From assembly GCA_015063885.1 (NCBI GenBank), contig SVTH01000010.1:46805-110804 (forward strand): DNA of 64,000 nucleotides, written 5' to 3'. The notes under the pieces were generated by a model, which searched no databases, was not told the DNA's origin, and worked only from the letters and a program-made list of their open reading frames with translations. Below are positions 42,457 to 50,381 of the stretch, in pieces. Numbering within the stretch: position 1 is the stretch's first letter; every line of letters starts with the position of its first letter. The translations under genes were made by a program, and so were the position numbers. Origin of the DNA: Oscillospiraceae bacterium (lineage in GTDB: Bacteria; Bacillota; Clostridia; Oscillospirales; CAG-382).

Positions 42457-42789
42457 ATGCCCGAAGTAAAGAGACTAAAATGCTCCGAGAAGACCAAGAC
42501 TCTGGCGGAGCTGGCCGAAGATCTGAAAGCGGAGCTGGGCGCCGAGGTGGCGTGCCACGAAAAGCTGTTGAACGATCACGCGGTTTTGCTGTGCCTGGAG
42601 CAATACTATTTCCGTTGCAGCAACTACGTGGCGCTGTCCGTGATGATGGTGGACAACGGCGATTGCCAGGAGGCCGTGCTGGCAGGCTTTGCCGGCGGCG
42701 ACGGCTTGAATATCAGCTTCGGAGCCAACAAGTCCTTTGTGCGCAAGGCGCTGAAGGTCTTGGAAAAGGCGGGCTTTTCGGAAGTCTGA
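42457..42789 (+). CDS. Small protein of unknown function
   Basis: A 110-residue protein: MPEVKRLKCSEKTKTLAELA at the start, then a mixed alpha/beta core with CHEKLLNDHAVLLCLEQYYFRCSNYVAL and a GGDGLNISFGANKSFVRKALKVL end. It has several cysteines and no signal peptide. The form suggests a small cytosolic alpha/beta fold; I do not recognise the family with confidence. AAGGAGG just before the ATG at 42457 and a perfect promoter point to strong expression. A terminator follows. Confidence 0.75.
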   Translation: MPEVKRLKCSEKTKTLAELAEDLKAELGAEVACHEKLLNDHAVLLCLEQYYFRCSNYVALSVMMVDNGDCQEAVLAGFAGGDGLNISFGANKSFVRKALKVLEKAGFSEV

Positions 42790-42800
42790 CGAGGAAAACC

Positions 42801-42840
42801 AAAAATCCCGTAAAAGCAGGTTGGCTTTTACGGGATTTTT
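42801..42840 (+). terminator. Intrinsic terminator (copy 1 of a duplicated stem)
   Basis: AAAAATCCCGTAAAAGC pairs with GCTTTTACGGGATTTTT. The same stem with its flanks recurs at 44002-44040. Confidence 0.9.
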
Positions 42841-42913
42841 TCTTTGCGGGGCTCTCCCTTTCAAGTTTGGAAAATGCACAAAAACCGCCCCGGAAGGCCG
42901 GAGCGGTCAGAGC

Positions 42914-43684
42914 TTACAGGTTCAACAATTGTTTTTTCTTGGCATCGAATTCTTCTTGGGTGATAACACCGCTATCCAGCAGAGTTTTGAACTTGAGAAG
43001 CTGGTCGGCGGTGTCGGTGGAAGGTGCTTCGGGGGCGGTAGGCGCCGTAGAAACGGTGGTCGCCTTTTTCTGCTGCCTTTGGACAATCAGATCGTTGAGA
43101 ATCGGATAGATTCGATCTGCGTTTTTGATAAAACAGAAAGCAATCTTTCCGGAGGAAGTGGCTACTGCAACGCCTTTGAAAATTCGTAGCGTGGAAATAG
43201 AAGAAATGGAATCAACGGGCAAGTCTACGCGTATGCCAAATTTTATCTTACCGTAAACGCGTTTGTCGGTGACAGTCATTTCGAAATTGCGGAGCCAGAA
43301 CCAAATCAGGAAACCGACTATAGCGAAAAATCCCCAAATGACAACCGGGTAGAAAAGGCTTTCTCCGGGGTTGTGCAGGATTTCGAAGGAACCGAAAAAC
43401 GCATCCATGGAATACTCCATTTTGGATTCATTCATAACAGTTCGACAGGACCAGCATTTTTGAGGGTGCGCGGTTTGATCGTAAAGAGGAATATCGTATC
43501 CCCCGCAAGCATCGTCACCGAGGTGCTCTGTGTATGTTTCTTTATAGGCGTTGTAATCATCCATGCAATCAACGAAAAGATTTGTTGATTCGATTACAAA
43601 CAGGACTAAAACAGAAACCATCCAAATGATTAAAAACTTTTTTGTATTGTATCGCTGACTTTGAATTAGAACTTTTTCTCCCAT
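42914..43684 (-). CDS. PH-like membrane protein with C-terminal SHOCT domain
   Basis: A 256-residue protein. Two transmembrane helices (about 16-36 and 112-133) flank an extracytoplasmic loop with cysteines (CMDD, ACGGYD, CWSC). A PH-like beta domain follows (MTVTDKRVYGKIKFGIRVDLPVDSIS), then a Thr/Ala/Pro linker and a SHOCT domain at the end (LLKFKTLLDSGVITQEEFDAKKKQLL). PH/SHOCT proteins are membrane-associated oligomerising modules of unclear role. A divergent XRE gene shares its promoter region and may regulate it. Confidence 0.8.
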   Translation of the reverse strand: MGEKVLIQSQRYNTKKFLIIWMVSVLVLFVIESTNLFVDCMDDYNAYKETYTEHLGDDACGGYDIPLYDQTAHPQKCWSCRTVMNESKMEYSMDAFFGSFEILHNPGESLFYPVVIWGFFAIVGFLIWFWLRNFEMTVTDKRVYGKIKFGIRVDLPVDSISSISTLRIFKGVAVATSSGKIAFCFIKNADRIYPILNDLIVQRQQKKATTVSTAPTAPEAPSTDTADQLLKFKTLLDSGVITQEEFDAKKKQLLNL

Positions 43685-43710
43685 TGTCGTATAACTCCTT
43701 TTTTTGTCTT

Positions 43711-43765
43711 ATTATACTCAATCTTTGAGTAAAAGTCAATACTCAAAATGAGAGTAATGTAAAAT
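43711..43765. promoter_or_regulatory. Divergent promoter with ACTCA/TGAGT operator repeats
   Basis: On the minus strand TTGACT (43739-43734), 17 bp, TATAAT (43716-43711) drives the PH/SHOCT gene. The dyads ACTCA-ATCT-TTGAGT and TACTC-AAAAT-GAGAGTA overlap the spacer and upstream region. These are plausible sites for the XRE protein encoded on the other side. Confidence 0.72.
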
Positions 43766-43790
43766 AAAAACAAAAAGCCAAGGAGTTTCC

Positions 43791-43997
43791 ATGGATTACA
43801 GGGCAAGGTTGAGAGCGCTTAGAGAGGACAGGGATCTTACGCAAACGGAAATCGGCAAGCTTTTGAACAAATCTCAACAGGGATATAGTCATATCGAGGA
43901 AGGACGAGCGGAGCTGAAGATTGACGACCTTGCCAAGCTTTGCCGTTTTTATCAGGTCTCAGCAGATTATATCATCGGCTTGAAGGACGAACCTTAA
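43791..43997 (+). CDS. Small XRE-family regulator
   Basis: A 68-residue HTH_3 protein: LRALREDRDLTQTEIGKLLNKSQQGYSHIEEGRAELKIDDLAKLCRFYQVSADYIIGLKDEP. Single domain, likely dimeric DNA-binding protein. It faces away from the PH/SHOCT gene across a region with two ACTCA-type dyads, and it resembles the XRE product at 37995. AAGGAG lies just before the ATG. Confidence 0.85.
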   Translation: MDYRARLRALREDRDLTQTEIGKLLNKSQQGYSHIEEGRAELKIDDLAKLCRFYQVSADYIIGLKDEP

Positions 43998-44001
43998 AAC
44001 C

Positions 44002-44040
44002 AAAAATCCCGTAAAAGCGGTTTGCTTTTACGGGATTTTT
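44002..44040 (+). terminator. Intrinsic terminator (copy 2 of a duplicated stem)
   Basis: AAAAATCCCGTAAAAGC pairs with GCTTTTACGGGATTTTT, the same stem as at 42801. A second palindrome, TGCGGGGGAAT/ATTCCCCCGCA, follows at 44052-44074 and may serve the convergent GDPD gene. Confidence 0.88.
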
Positions 44041-44082
44041 CATTGCGGGGGTGCGGGGGAATCATTCCCCCGCATCGTACTC

Positions 44083-44808
44083 TTACTCCAAGATGTTAGA
44101 GGTGATCTGGTCAACGCCCATTTCGATGAGGCGTTCCGCGTCCTCCAGACGGTCCACGGTCCAGCAGTTGACCACGATGCCGTTCTTGTGGAGCTCGTCC
44201 ACGCTCTCCTTGGTGAGGGCGGTGAACATGATGTCGATATCCATCTTATGCTCCACCAGCAGAGCGATGGTCTCGGGCTTGGCGTCGCAGGTGAGCCACT
44301 GTGCGTTGACGGTGGGATCGGCCTGGCGGAGATTGATCAGGTTCTGGAGAGAGAAGGAGATGTAGATCATGTTGTCCGCATACTCCATATCCCGGATAAT
44401 ACCCAGAACGGTCTCCATGTCCTCGACGGAATAAGCGCCCTTGAACTCCAGGATGCACTTCTTGCCGTAGCGCTTGCAGATCTTGATATATTCCTGCAGG
44501 GTGGGCATCATCAGGTCGTAGCGGTCAAAAGTGCCGTCGATGTCCTTGTAACGGAGCGCCTGCAGGGCGTGAAGGGTGGAAGCCTCGGGATACAGCTTGT
44601 CGATGCAGTTACGCTCGGTGTGATCGTCGTGGCAGAGCACGAACTTGCCGTCGATGGTCTTGCGTACGTCGGTTTCAACGCCGAAGTAGCTTCTGTTGCC
44701 TGCGGCAACGAAGGCGGCGCAGGTGTTCTCCCGCTCCAGACCGGAAAGGCCTCTGTGGGCAACGATGACCGCTTGCTTGTGATCGGGGATCTTGATCGTA
44801 TTCATCAT
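44083..44808 (-). CDS. Glycerophosphodiester phosphodiesterase
   Basis: A 241-residue GDPD-family TIM barrel that hydrolyses glycerophosphodiesters to glycerol-3-phosphate and an alcohol. Catalytic signatures are VAHRGLSGLERENT, the metal-binding VETDVRKTIDG, and CHDDHTERN; later LEFKG and VNCWTVD are typical. No signal peptide, so cytoplasmic (UgpQ-like). GGAGG lies 9 bases before the ATG at 44808, and a promoter is present upstream. Confidence 0.93.
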   Translation of the reverse strand: MMNTIKIPDHKQAVIVAHRGLSGLERENTCAAFVAAGNRSYFGVETDVRKTIDGKFVLCHDDHTERNCIDKLYPEASTLHALQALRYKDIDGTFDRYDLMMPTLQEYIKICKRYGKKCILEFKGAYSVEDMETVLGIIRDMEYADNMIYISFSLQNLINLRQADPTVNAQWLTCDAKPETIALLVEHKMDIDIMFTALTKESVDELHKNGIVVNCWTVDRLEDAERLIEMGVDQITSNILE

Positions 44809-44848
44809 AGGAAACAGCCTCCAAAAAGTATTTTTATTTGTCGTTTAC

Positions 44849-44876
44849 AGTATACCACACCCGCGGAAAAAGTCAA
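44849..44876 (-). promoter_or_regulatory. Sigma-A-type promoter for the GDPD gene
   Basis: On the minus strand TTGACT (44876-44871), 16 bp, TATACT (44854-44849), about 40 bp before the start. Confidence 0.8.
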
Positions 44877-44892
44877 GTGCAAATCCGGGGGT

Positions 44893-46902
44893 TTATTGTG
44901 GAATAACGCTGTCGTCAATGGTTCCCAGATGGGTCTCCCAGTACAAAACCGTGTCCGTATCACAGCTTGCAAAGCACTCCCGCAGAATGTAGCAGTACAG
45001 CCTTGCCTTGGTTTGCAGATTGTCAAACCGTAAGATCTCCGCAAGACCGTCGGATGCGGGATTGAACAGGTTTTCCATGATCCGTGCTCTGTCCTCCGTG
45101 GGGAAGGTGCGGGCGTAGCCGTCCACGAACCAGACGTTCTTGTCCTTGCTTTCGTTCCATGCGGTATAGCGTTGATTTTCGCCGTAGTCGTCGTAGCTGT
45201 TAAGATAGGCGTTCTTCACCGGGGTGGCCTGCTCCCAGACCGCCATCCAGTCCGTTCCCGTTTGGTTGGAAATATAGTTGATCCGCCTGTCAAACACGTG
45301 GGAAAGCTCGTGGGGGATGTCGTAGGCCAGGCCGTTGTGCACGTCCACCGCCACCACGATGTAGCCGTCCAATTCCGTGGTCAGGCCTCCCGCCTGGGAA
45401 AGGGAGCTTCCCGTTTTGCCGTAGATGGTGCCGCAAAGATAGATCAGCAGTCCCCTGTGGGTGTCCTCGTAGGATTCTCTCAGCATCCCTTCCGGGTAAA
45501 GGGCCAGGATCTCCGAGACCTGCTTCACGGAAAGGTACACGTCCGGCAGATCCGTCTCCGCCTCGCCGATGTAATCGTAGATCACAAAATCGTTACCCTC
45601 GGAGCCGTAAAGCAGATCCACGCCGGTGGATGCTTCCGTTTCTTCGGCCAAGCGGTGGATCTCCTCTGCAAGCTCTGCGTCGGTGAGCAGGAGGGTCTCA
45701 ACGGATGTTCCCGCGGTTGCTGCGGCAGGGAGGTCGAAGAGGTGGATGTCCGAGCCCTTTTCACCGAATTCCAGAATCAGCACGCAACCGTTTGGCAGGA
45801 AGAGGGCGTGAATGCCGTAGTAAGCGGGGTCGGAAGCGTATTCCGCCAGCAGAACGCCTGCCCGCAGATCGTAAAATTTCAGCGTGTTTCCCAAGTCGTA
45901 GAAGTTGGTGACGGCACAGCCGTGCATTACGTCCCAAATCGCCTCCTCTGCGGGGAGGAAGGCGTAAAACCGCTTGCCCGCAGGGTCGGTCTCTCCCAAG
46001 ACCAGGGCGCCGTCCCGGAACAAATGCCACAGACTGCCGTAAAGGTTGCCGTAGCTGTCCGAGGAGTCGTAGATCACCGTGCTTCCGTCGGTGGGATCTA
46101 AAGACAGTATCCCGTAGGTGGCGGGGAGGTAGAACGTCCCGTCCGCATACTCTATGCTCCAATAAGGGCCGCCCTTGGGGGTGATCTCCCGACAGGTGCC
46201 GCTTTCCAGATCCCAAAGGGACAAGGTGGATTCCACGGACAAGGCCAAAAAATACCGTTCGTCGGGGGAAAGGAAAGCGTTCTGATAGGTGTTTTCCTTC
46301 AGCTCTGCGGGGACTTGCAGGAGAGTCTCGGTGCCGTCTGCGGCGTAAACGCAGACCTCAAAGCTTTCCAGATCCACGCACCAAAGCCTGCCGTCCTCCA
46401 AGTATCCCGTAACGTTCCAGGCGGGCAGGGTCAGCTGGCAAAGCAGCTCTCCCGTCTCCAGAGAATAGGTACGGTGCATATTTTCTTCCGTCCAATAGGC
46501 AAGGTGCAACAGGTCCCCTGCCACCGTGGCGGAGAAGCCTTCCGTTTCCGGCAGGTCTATGGGGAAGTCGTACAGGTAAGGCTTGTCCGTAGGTTCGCAG
46601 ACGGCGGGTAACTCTGCCTCCTCCGGCAAAACGCCCTGCCCGTGGGCGGTGAAGAAGTCCGGTTCTTCCGAGGACTCTTCAAAGGATTCCTCCGGCGGTT
46701 CTTCAAGGGAGCTGTCCTCCATGCTTGAAACGGCAGACTCCTCCCGGGAAGAAACAGATCCTTCCTCGGAGGAGATTTCAGTGCTTTCCGCCGCGGATGG
46801 CAGATCCCGGCTTGTAGCCTCCGATTCCTCCGCCCCACAGCCTGCAAACAGACAGAGAGCCAGCAAAAGTGGGATAACGAACAATAAAATGCGTTTTTTC
46901 AT
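44893..46902 (-). CDS. Exported lipoprotein with propeller-like domain and HExxH metallopeptidase-like domain
   Basis: A 669-residue lipoprotein: signal peptide with lipobox LFAGC (Cys22), a Ser/Glu-rich linker (about 24-85) and a beta-propeller-like middle part (about 105-395) with short repeats such as LSPDERYFLALSVESTLSLWDLESG. The C-terminal domain (about 405-669) holds HELSH at 531-535, an HExxH zinc motif, followed by DGYARTFPTEDRARIMENL, where a Glu or Asp could be the third ligand as in gluzincins. It is therefore probably a surface metallopeptidase with an interaction module. The ATG at 46902 (MKKRILLF) fits the signal peptide; earlier in-frame starts fall in the previous gene's terminator region. 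Confidence 0.7.
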   Translation of the reverse strand: MKKRILLFVIPLLLALCLFAGCGAEESEATSRDLPSAAESTEISSEEGSVSSREESAVSSMEDSSLEEPPEESFEESSEEPDFFTAHGQGVLPEEAELPAVCEPTDKPYLYDFPIDLPETEGFSATVAGDLLHLAYWTEENMHRTYSLETGELLCQLTLPAWNVTGYLEDGRLWCVDLESFEVCVYAADGTETLLQVPAELKENTYQNAFLSPDERYFLALSVESTLSLWDLESGTCREITPKGGPYWSIEYADGTFYLPATYGILSLDPTDGSTVIYDSSDSYGNLYGSLWHLFRDGALVLGETDPAGKRFYAFLPAEEAIWDVMHGCAVTNFYDLGNTLKFYDLRAGVLLAEYASDPAYYGIHALFLPNGCVLILEFGEKGSDIHLFDLPAAATAGTSVETLLLTDAELAEEIHRLAEETEASTGVDLLYGSEGNDFVIYDYIGEAETDLPDVYLSVKQVSEILALYPEGMLRESYEDTHRGLLIYLCGTIYGKTGSSLSQAGGLTTELDGYIVVAVDVHNGLAYDIPHELSHVFDRRINYISNQTGTDWMAVWEQATPVKNAYLNSYDDYGENQRYTAWNESKDKNVWFVDGYARTFPTEDRARIMENLFNPASDGLAEILRFDNLQTKARLYCYILRECFASCDTDTVLYWETHLGTIDDSVIPQ

Positions 46903-46927
46903 AAGATTTTTACCTCCAAAAAGCGCA

Positions 46928-46953
46928 AAGAGCCGACGGGGGTCGGCTCTTTT
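46928..46953. terminator. Intrinsic terminator after the Gfo/Idh gene
   Basis: AAAGAGCCGAC pairs with GTCGGCTCTTT around a 4-base loop. It lies between the Gfo/Idh stop and the lipoprotein start on the minus strand. Confidence 0.8.
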
Positions 46954-46963
46954 GGACGGTAGA

Positions 46964-47902
46964 TTATTTCTTGGGTCTCTGAGAGGCGGCGTAGAACTCC
47001 TCGAATGCGTAGCCGTCGAAGCCGGGGTCGTCGTCACGCAGATCGGAGAGGGCTACTTCACATCCGCCGTTTTCCTTGGACTTCTTGCCTGCCAGCATGA
47101 TTTTGACGGCCATGGTCATTTCGGGAACGGAGACCAGGTCGTTGGGCTCGCCCTTCAGCCATGCGCAAACGTGCTTCAGCATGGCTTCGTACAGCTTGTT
47201 CACGTCCAGCTTGTAAACGAAGCCTGTCTTCTGGGTCATCACCACGGCGGTGGAGGGCTGCCAGCCCTTCATGCAGATGTGGTAGCAGGCGGTGGCACCG
47301 CTTGCAAACTTCACGAAATAGCTGTCCTGGGGAACGTCTTCCACCATGGAAGAGCCCAGGTGACGGCAGGAAACGGCGGCGTCGCCCTTCAAGAAGCCCA
47401 GAATGGACTCCACGGAATGGATGGCGTAGTTGAATTCGTCCACGCCCACGGTGGTGGAAACGTGTAAGATCTTACCTCTCTGCTCCTCGGGAACGGCGAA
47501 GAAGCTGTCCCGCTCGTAGGTATAGCGCATAGCGGAGGTACCCAGGATCACCTTTCCCTCTGCGGCAAGCTGCTCCAGCACCTTGCAATCCTTCAGATTG
47601 CCCACCAGGGGTTTGTCGATGAACACGGGAACGCCCGCTTCGATAAAGGGGGTGGAAAGCTCGATATGACGATCCCAGTTACAGCTCTGGATGAAGGCGA
47701 TGTCCACGTTCTTGGCCATCTCGGCAAGGTCGGTATAACGCTCCTTTACGCCGAATTTCTCCATGAAGGCGTTGACTTCCTCGTCGGTGCGGAAGCCGTC
47801 GTTGTAAATAGCGGTGTATCTTGCGGTGTCACCCTGCAGCAGGATCTCCGCAAAAGAGGGTGCGTGAGAGGTATCAATATTAACGGTACCGATTCTGAAC
47901 AT
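46964..47902 (-). CDS. Gfo/Idh/MocA-family oxidoreductase
   Basis: A 312-residue NAD(P)-dependent oxidoreductase-like protein. The N-terminal Rossmann part starts MFRIGTVNIDTSHAPSF, where the usual GxGxxG is replaced by a GTVNIDTSH sequence; the family EKP motif appears as VFIDKPLVG. The C-terminal alpha/beta domain includes GVDEFNYAIHSVE and YHICMKGW. The altered nucleotide loop suggests an unusual cofactor mode or a non-catalytic role. The substrate is unknown; many family members act on sugars or inositols. Confidence 0.78.
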   Translation of the reverse strand: MFRIGTVNIDTSHAPSFAEILLQGDTARYTAIYNDGFRTDEEVNAFMEKFGVKERYTDLAEMAKNVDIAFIQSCNWDRHIELSTPFIEAGVPVFIDKPLVGNLKDCKVLEQLAAEGKVILGTSAMRYTYERDSFFAVPEEQRGKILHVSTTVGVDEFNYAIHSVESILGFLKGDAAVSCRHLGSSMVEDVPQDSYFVKFASGATACYHICMKGWQPSTAVVMTQKTGFVYKLDVNKLYEAMLKHVCAWLKGEPNDLVSVPEMTMAVKIMLAGKKSKENGGCEVALSDLRDDDPGFDGYAFEEFYAASQRPKK

Positions 47903-47936
47903 ATCAGCTTGCTCCTTTGTGATCTTTTATGGTTTC

Positions 47937-47965
47937 ATCATATCACAAAACTTACCGCATTGCAA
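47937..47965 (-). promoter_or_regulatory. Sigma-A-type promoter for the Gfo/Idh gene
   Basis: On the minus strand TTGCAA (47965-47960), 17 bp, TATGAT (47942-47937), about 35 bp before the start. Confidence 0.75.
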
Positions 47966-48000
47966 GATTGAATCGGTATTTTTTTGCCAAAAAATCTCCT

Positions 48001-50214
48001 TTAGTAGATCCGCAAAGCGCACACGGACATATCGTCGTCGCAGTCCGTCCGTTCCCTGGCCGTTGCCAGGACGGCGTTTGCCACCGTATGGGCGTTGCCT
48101 CCGGAGATCACGGGGAGGTCGCCGCCCTCGTCTCCCACCTGGAGCACCCCGTCGGAAAGGAGTAACAGCACGTCCCCTTTCTTCACCTTGAAGGTGCGTT
48201 TTTCTGCGATCACGTCCTTCATGATCCCCGCAGGGGGCGTTTTGGATTCAAAGCGGCGGCAGTTGCCGTCACGGAACAGCAGCGTGGGAGCGGCCCCCGC
48301 CTTGATGAGGGTGGCGGTGGCGGAATAGCGGTCGATCTGCAGCAGATCCACGGTGGCGAAGACCTCCTTTTCCTTCTCCTGCAAGGCCTTGTTCAGCATC
48401 CGCAGAGCGTCCCCCGGGGAGGCACCCACGGTGAGAAGCTTTTCCATCATAATGGCGGCCAGACGGGAGCTCAACGCCGCATCCCGTCCCGAGCCCATGC
48501 CGTCGGAGAGCAGACAGCAGAAGCATCCCTCCTCCGTCTCGAAGAAGGAGACCGTGTCTCCGCATACCTTCTCTCCCGTTTTGGAGGACATGCATTTTGC
48601 GTATTCGATGCGGAAGCGGGGGACGGAGGTAAGCCGCATCACGGCGTAATCGTCGTGGAGCAGAAACTCCGGCGGGGAAAGGCGGCACCCCAGCCCCTCG
48701 GAAAGGCAAAGGGTCAGCTTGGCGGCGGAAACGGGGATGCGGGGCAGGTCCACCCCGAAGACCTCCACGGTGCGGATCCGTGCCCCCGTTACCTGCACGT
48801 CGTCGAAGCGGAGCTTCAGCTCCTTTAAGATCCGTTTTGCCTCCGAGGCGGCGGCCTTGTCCTTGGTGTTTGCCGCCTCCTCCCGCCGTGCGGCGCTGTC
48901 CAGCAGGGAGGAGAGCCCCGCGTATTCCGTTGCCATGCGGCGGATGCCCTCCTCCCGCTCCCGCTCCGCCAGGGTGGGGAGATTGTTCACCGTCTTCGCC
49001 ATGGGACGGATGTTGGGACAGCGCTTGTAAATATGGATGGGCAGGGAAGGCACGTGGATCACGCCCTTGGCGCCCAGCTGATCCGCAAAGCAGTTGCAAA
49101 GCTCCCCTTCCTCCAGATCGCACCCTTCGCAGTTGCGGCAGAAGGCGCGGATCACCGTGCGGATACCCTCCAGCCGTTGGTCCGCCGTGCGGGGAGCGGC
49201 GTTTTCCGAAACGGTGTAGAACACCCCGGAGAGGGAGGAGAAGGCCGCGGCGTATTTTTGCAGATGGCGCTTCCGCAGGGAGGGGTCACCCAGCGCCGCC
49301 GTGGGAGAGGCGGGTGCGGGAAGCTTTTTGGGGATCCGCTCTGCCATCAGCCCGAAGCCCAGACAGGCTACGGCCAGCAGAAGACCTGCGGTGAACACGG
49401 TGTCCCCGATCCCCAGGTACCAATAGCCGGAGACGGAGAGCATGTAGGCCAACAGCAGACCCAGCCGATCCGCCCCCTGCATCAGCAGTCCGTAGGTCAT
49501 GCCCAGCACCCCCAAAGCGCCCATGGCTTCTCCTCCGCAGGTCAGTCCGCAAAGGAGCCCTGCGGCGCATCCGTAGGGAAAGCCCTTGTTCCTTGCCACG
49601 GCAAGGGTGAGGAAGGCGCCCACTCCCAGGGCGGGGGAGACGCCTGCCACGGAGAGGGGAAGCAGGATCTGGGTCAGGGCAAAGGCACCGCCCAGCAAGG
49701 GGATCTCGGAGGAGGCGCCCTTCTTCAGCAGGGAGGAAAACAGCCCGCAGAACAGGGGCGACACGATCCCGAGGGACAAGGAGACCATGGCGGACACGGG
49801 GGAAAAGCCCTGCCATAACAGCTCCCCGAAGGCGGTCGCCAGGGAGGAAAGGGCGCACAGCACGATGCGGAACCCCCGCGAGGCGGGGCGCTCCGCAGGG
49901 GAGAGGGAGAACAGCGCCCGAAGCCTGTCCCGCGGGGTGGGGGCAAACCGTTGCCGCTCTGCCGCCGCCAGCAGGAAAAAGCATCCGGGTAGCAATAACA
50001 GCTGTAACAGCTTCCCGCTTTGGCAAAAGGGCAAAGCGCAAAGGCACCCCAACAGCACCATGGGACGGGAAACGTCCGCGGCGCAAAGCAGGGCGATGCC
50101 GAAGGGGTTGCAGTGCTCCCCCAACGGCGCGCAGGATAAGAGAAAGCCTCCCGAAAAGGCGAGGATGGCCTCCCGATGGCGGGGAAGCCGTTTGACGGCG
50201 GCAGTGACGTTCAT
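48001..50214 (-). CDS. spoIIE: Stage II sporulation protein E (serine phosphatase)
   Basis: SpoIIE dephosphorylates SpoIIAA in the forespore and so frees sigma-F, and it also localises at the asymmetric septum. The 737-residue protein has about ten transmembrane helices (residues 15-300), a linker region, and a C-terminal PP2C phosphatase (about 515-737) with the metal-binding LLSDGMGSGRDAA and LLLLSDGV motifs and DDDMSVCALRIY at the end. Length and order match the family. Its promoter region carries a Spo0A-box-like sequence. This is strong evidence that the organism belongs to a sporulating lineage. Confidence 0.95.
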   Translation of the reverse strand: MNVTAAVKRLPRHREAILAFSGGFLLSCAPLGEHCNPFGIALLCAADVSRPMVLLGCLCALPFCQSGKLLQLLLLPGCFFLLAAAERQRFAPTPRDRLRALFSLSPAERPASRGFRIVLCALSSLATAFGELLWQGFSPVSAMVSLSLGIVSPLFCGLFSSLLKKGASSEIPLLGGAFALTQILLPLSVAGVSPALGVGAFLTLAVARNKGFPYGCAAGLLCGLTCGGEAMGALGVLGMTYGLLMQGADRLGLLLAYMLSVSGYWYLGIGDTVFTAGLLLAVACLGFGLMAERIPKKLPAPASPTAALGDPSLRKRHLQKYAAAFSSLSGVFYTVSENAAPRTADQRLEGIRTVIRAFCRNCEGCDLEEGELCNCFADQLGAKGVIHVPSLPIHIYKRCPNIRPMAKTVNNLPTLAEREREEGIRRMATEYAGLSSLLDSAARREEAANTKDKAAASEAKRILKELKLRFDDVQVTGARIRTVEVFGVDLPRIPVSAAKLTLCLSEGLGCRLSPPEFLLHDDYAVMRLTSVPRFRIEYAKCMSSKTGEKVCGDTVSFFETEEGCFCCLLSDGMGSGRDAALSSRLAAIMMEKLLTVGASPGDALRMLNKALQEKEKEVFATVDLLQIDRYSATATLIKAGAAPTLLFRDGNCRRFESKTPPAGIMKDVIAEKRTFKVKKGDVLLLLSDGVLQVGDEGGDLPVISGGNAHTVANAVLATARERTDCDDDMSVCALRIY

Positions 50215-50252
50215 AAAAGTTTCCGTTCCTTTGTTTTTTGATGGTAAATCCG

Positions 50253-50286
50253 ATTATACTCCCGCCTTCCTGCAGGGGTTGTCGAA
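50253..50286 (-). promoter_or_regulatory. spoIIE promoter with Spo0A-box-like site
   Basis: On the minus strand a TATAAT -10 (50258-50253) has no sigma-A -35 at the normal distance. Instead TGTCGAA, the core of the Spo0A box, lies on the plus strand at 50280-50286, overlapping the -35 position. Bacillus spoIIE is activated by Spo0A at a sigma-A promoter in the same way. Confidence 0.6.
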
Positions 50287-50381
50287 GGCGGGGCAAGGAA
50301 AGAGACTTGTTTTGTTCCCTTCCCTCGGGAAAGGGGGCGGAATGGGAGAGAATGGAAAAGGAGTTGTTTTGCCGTCAAACT

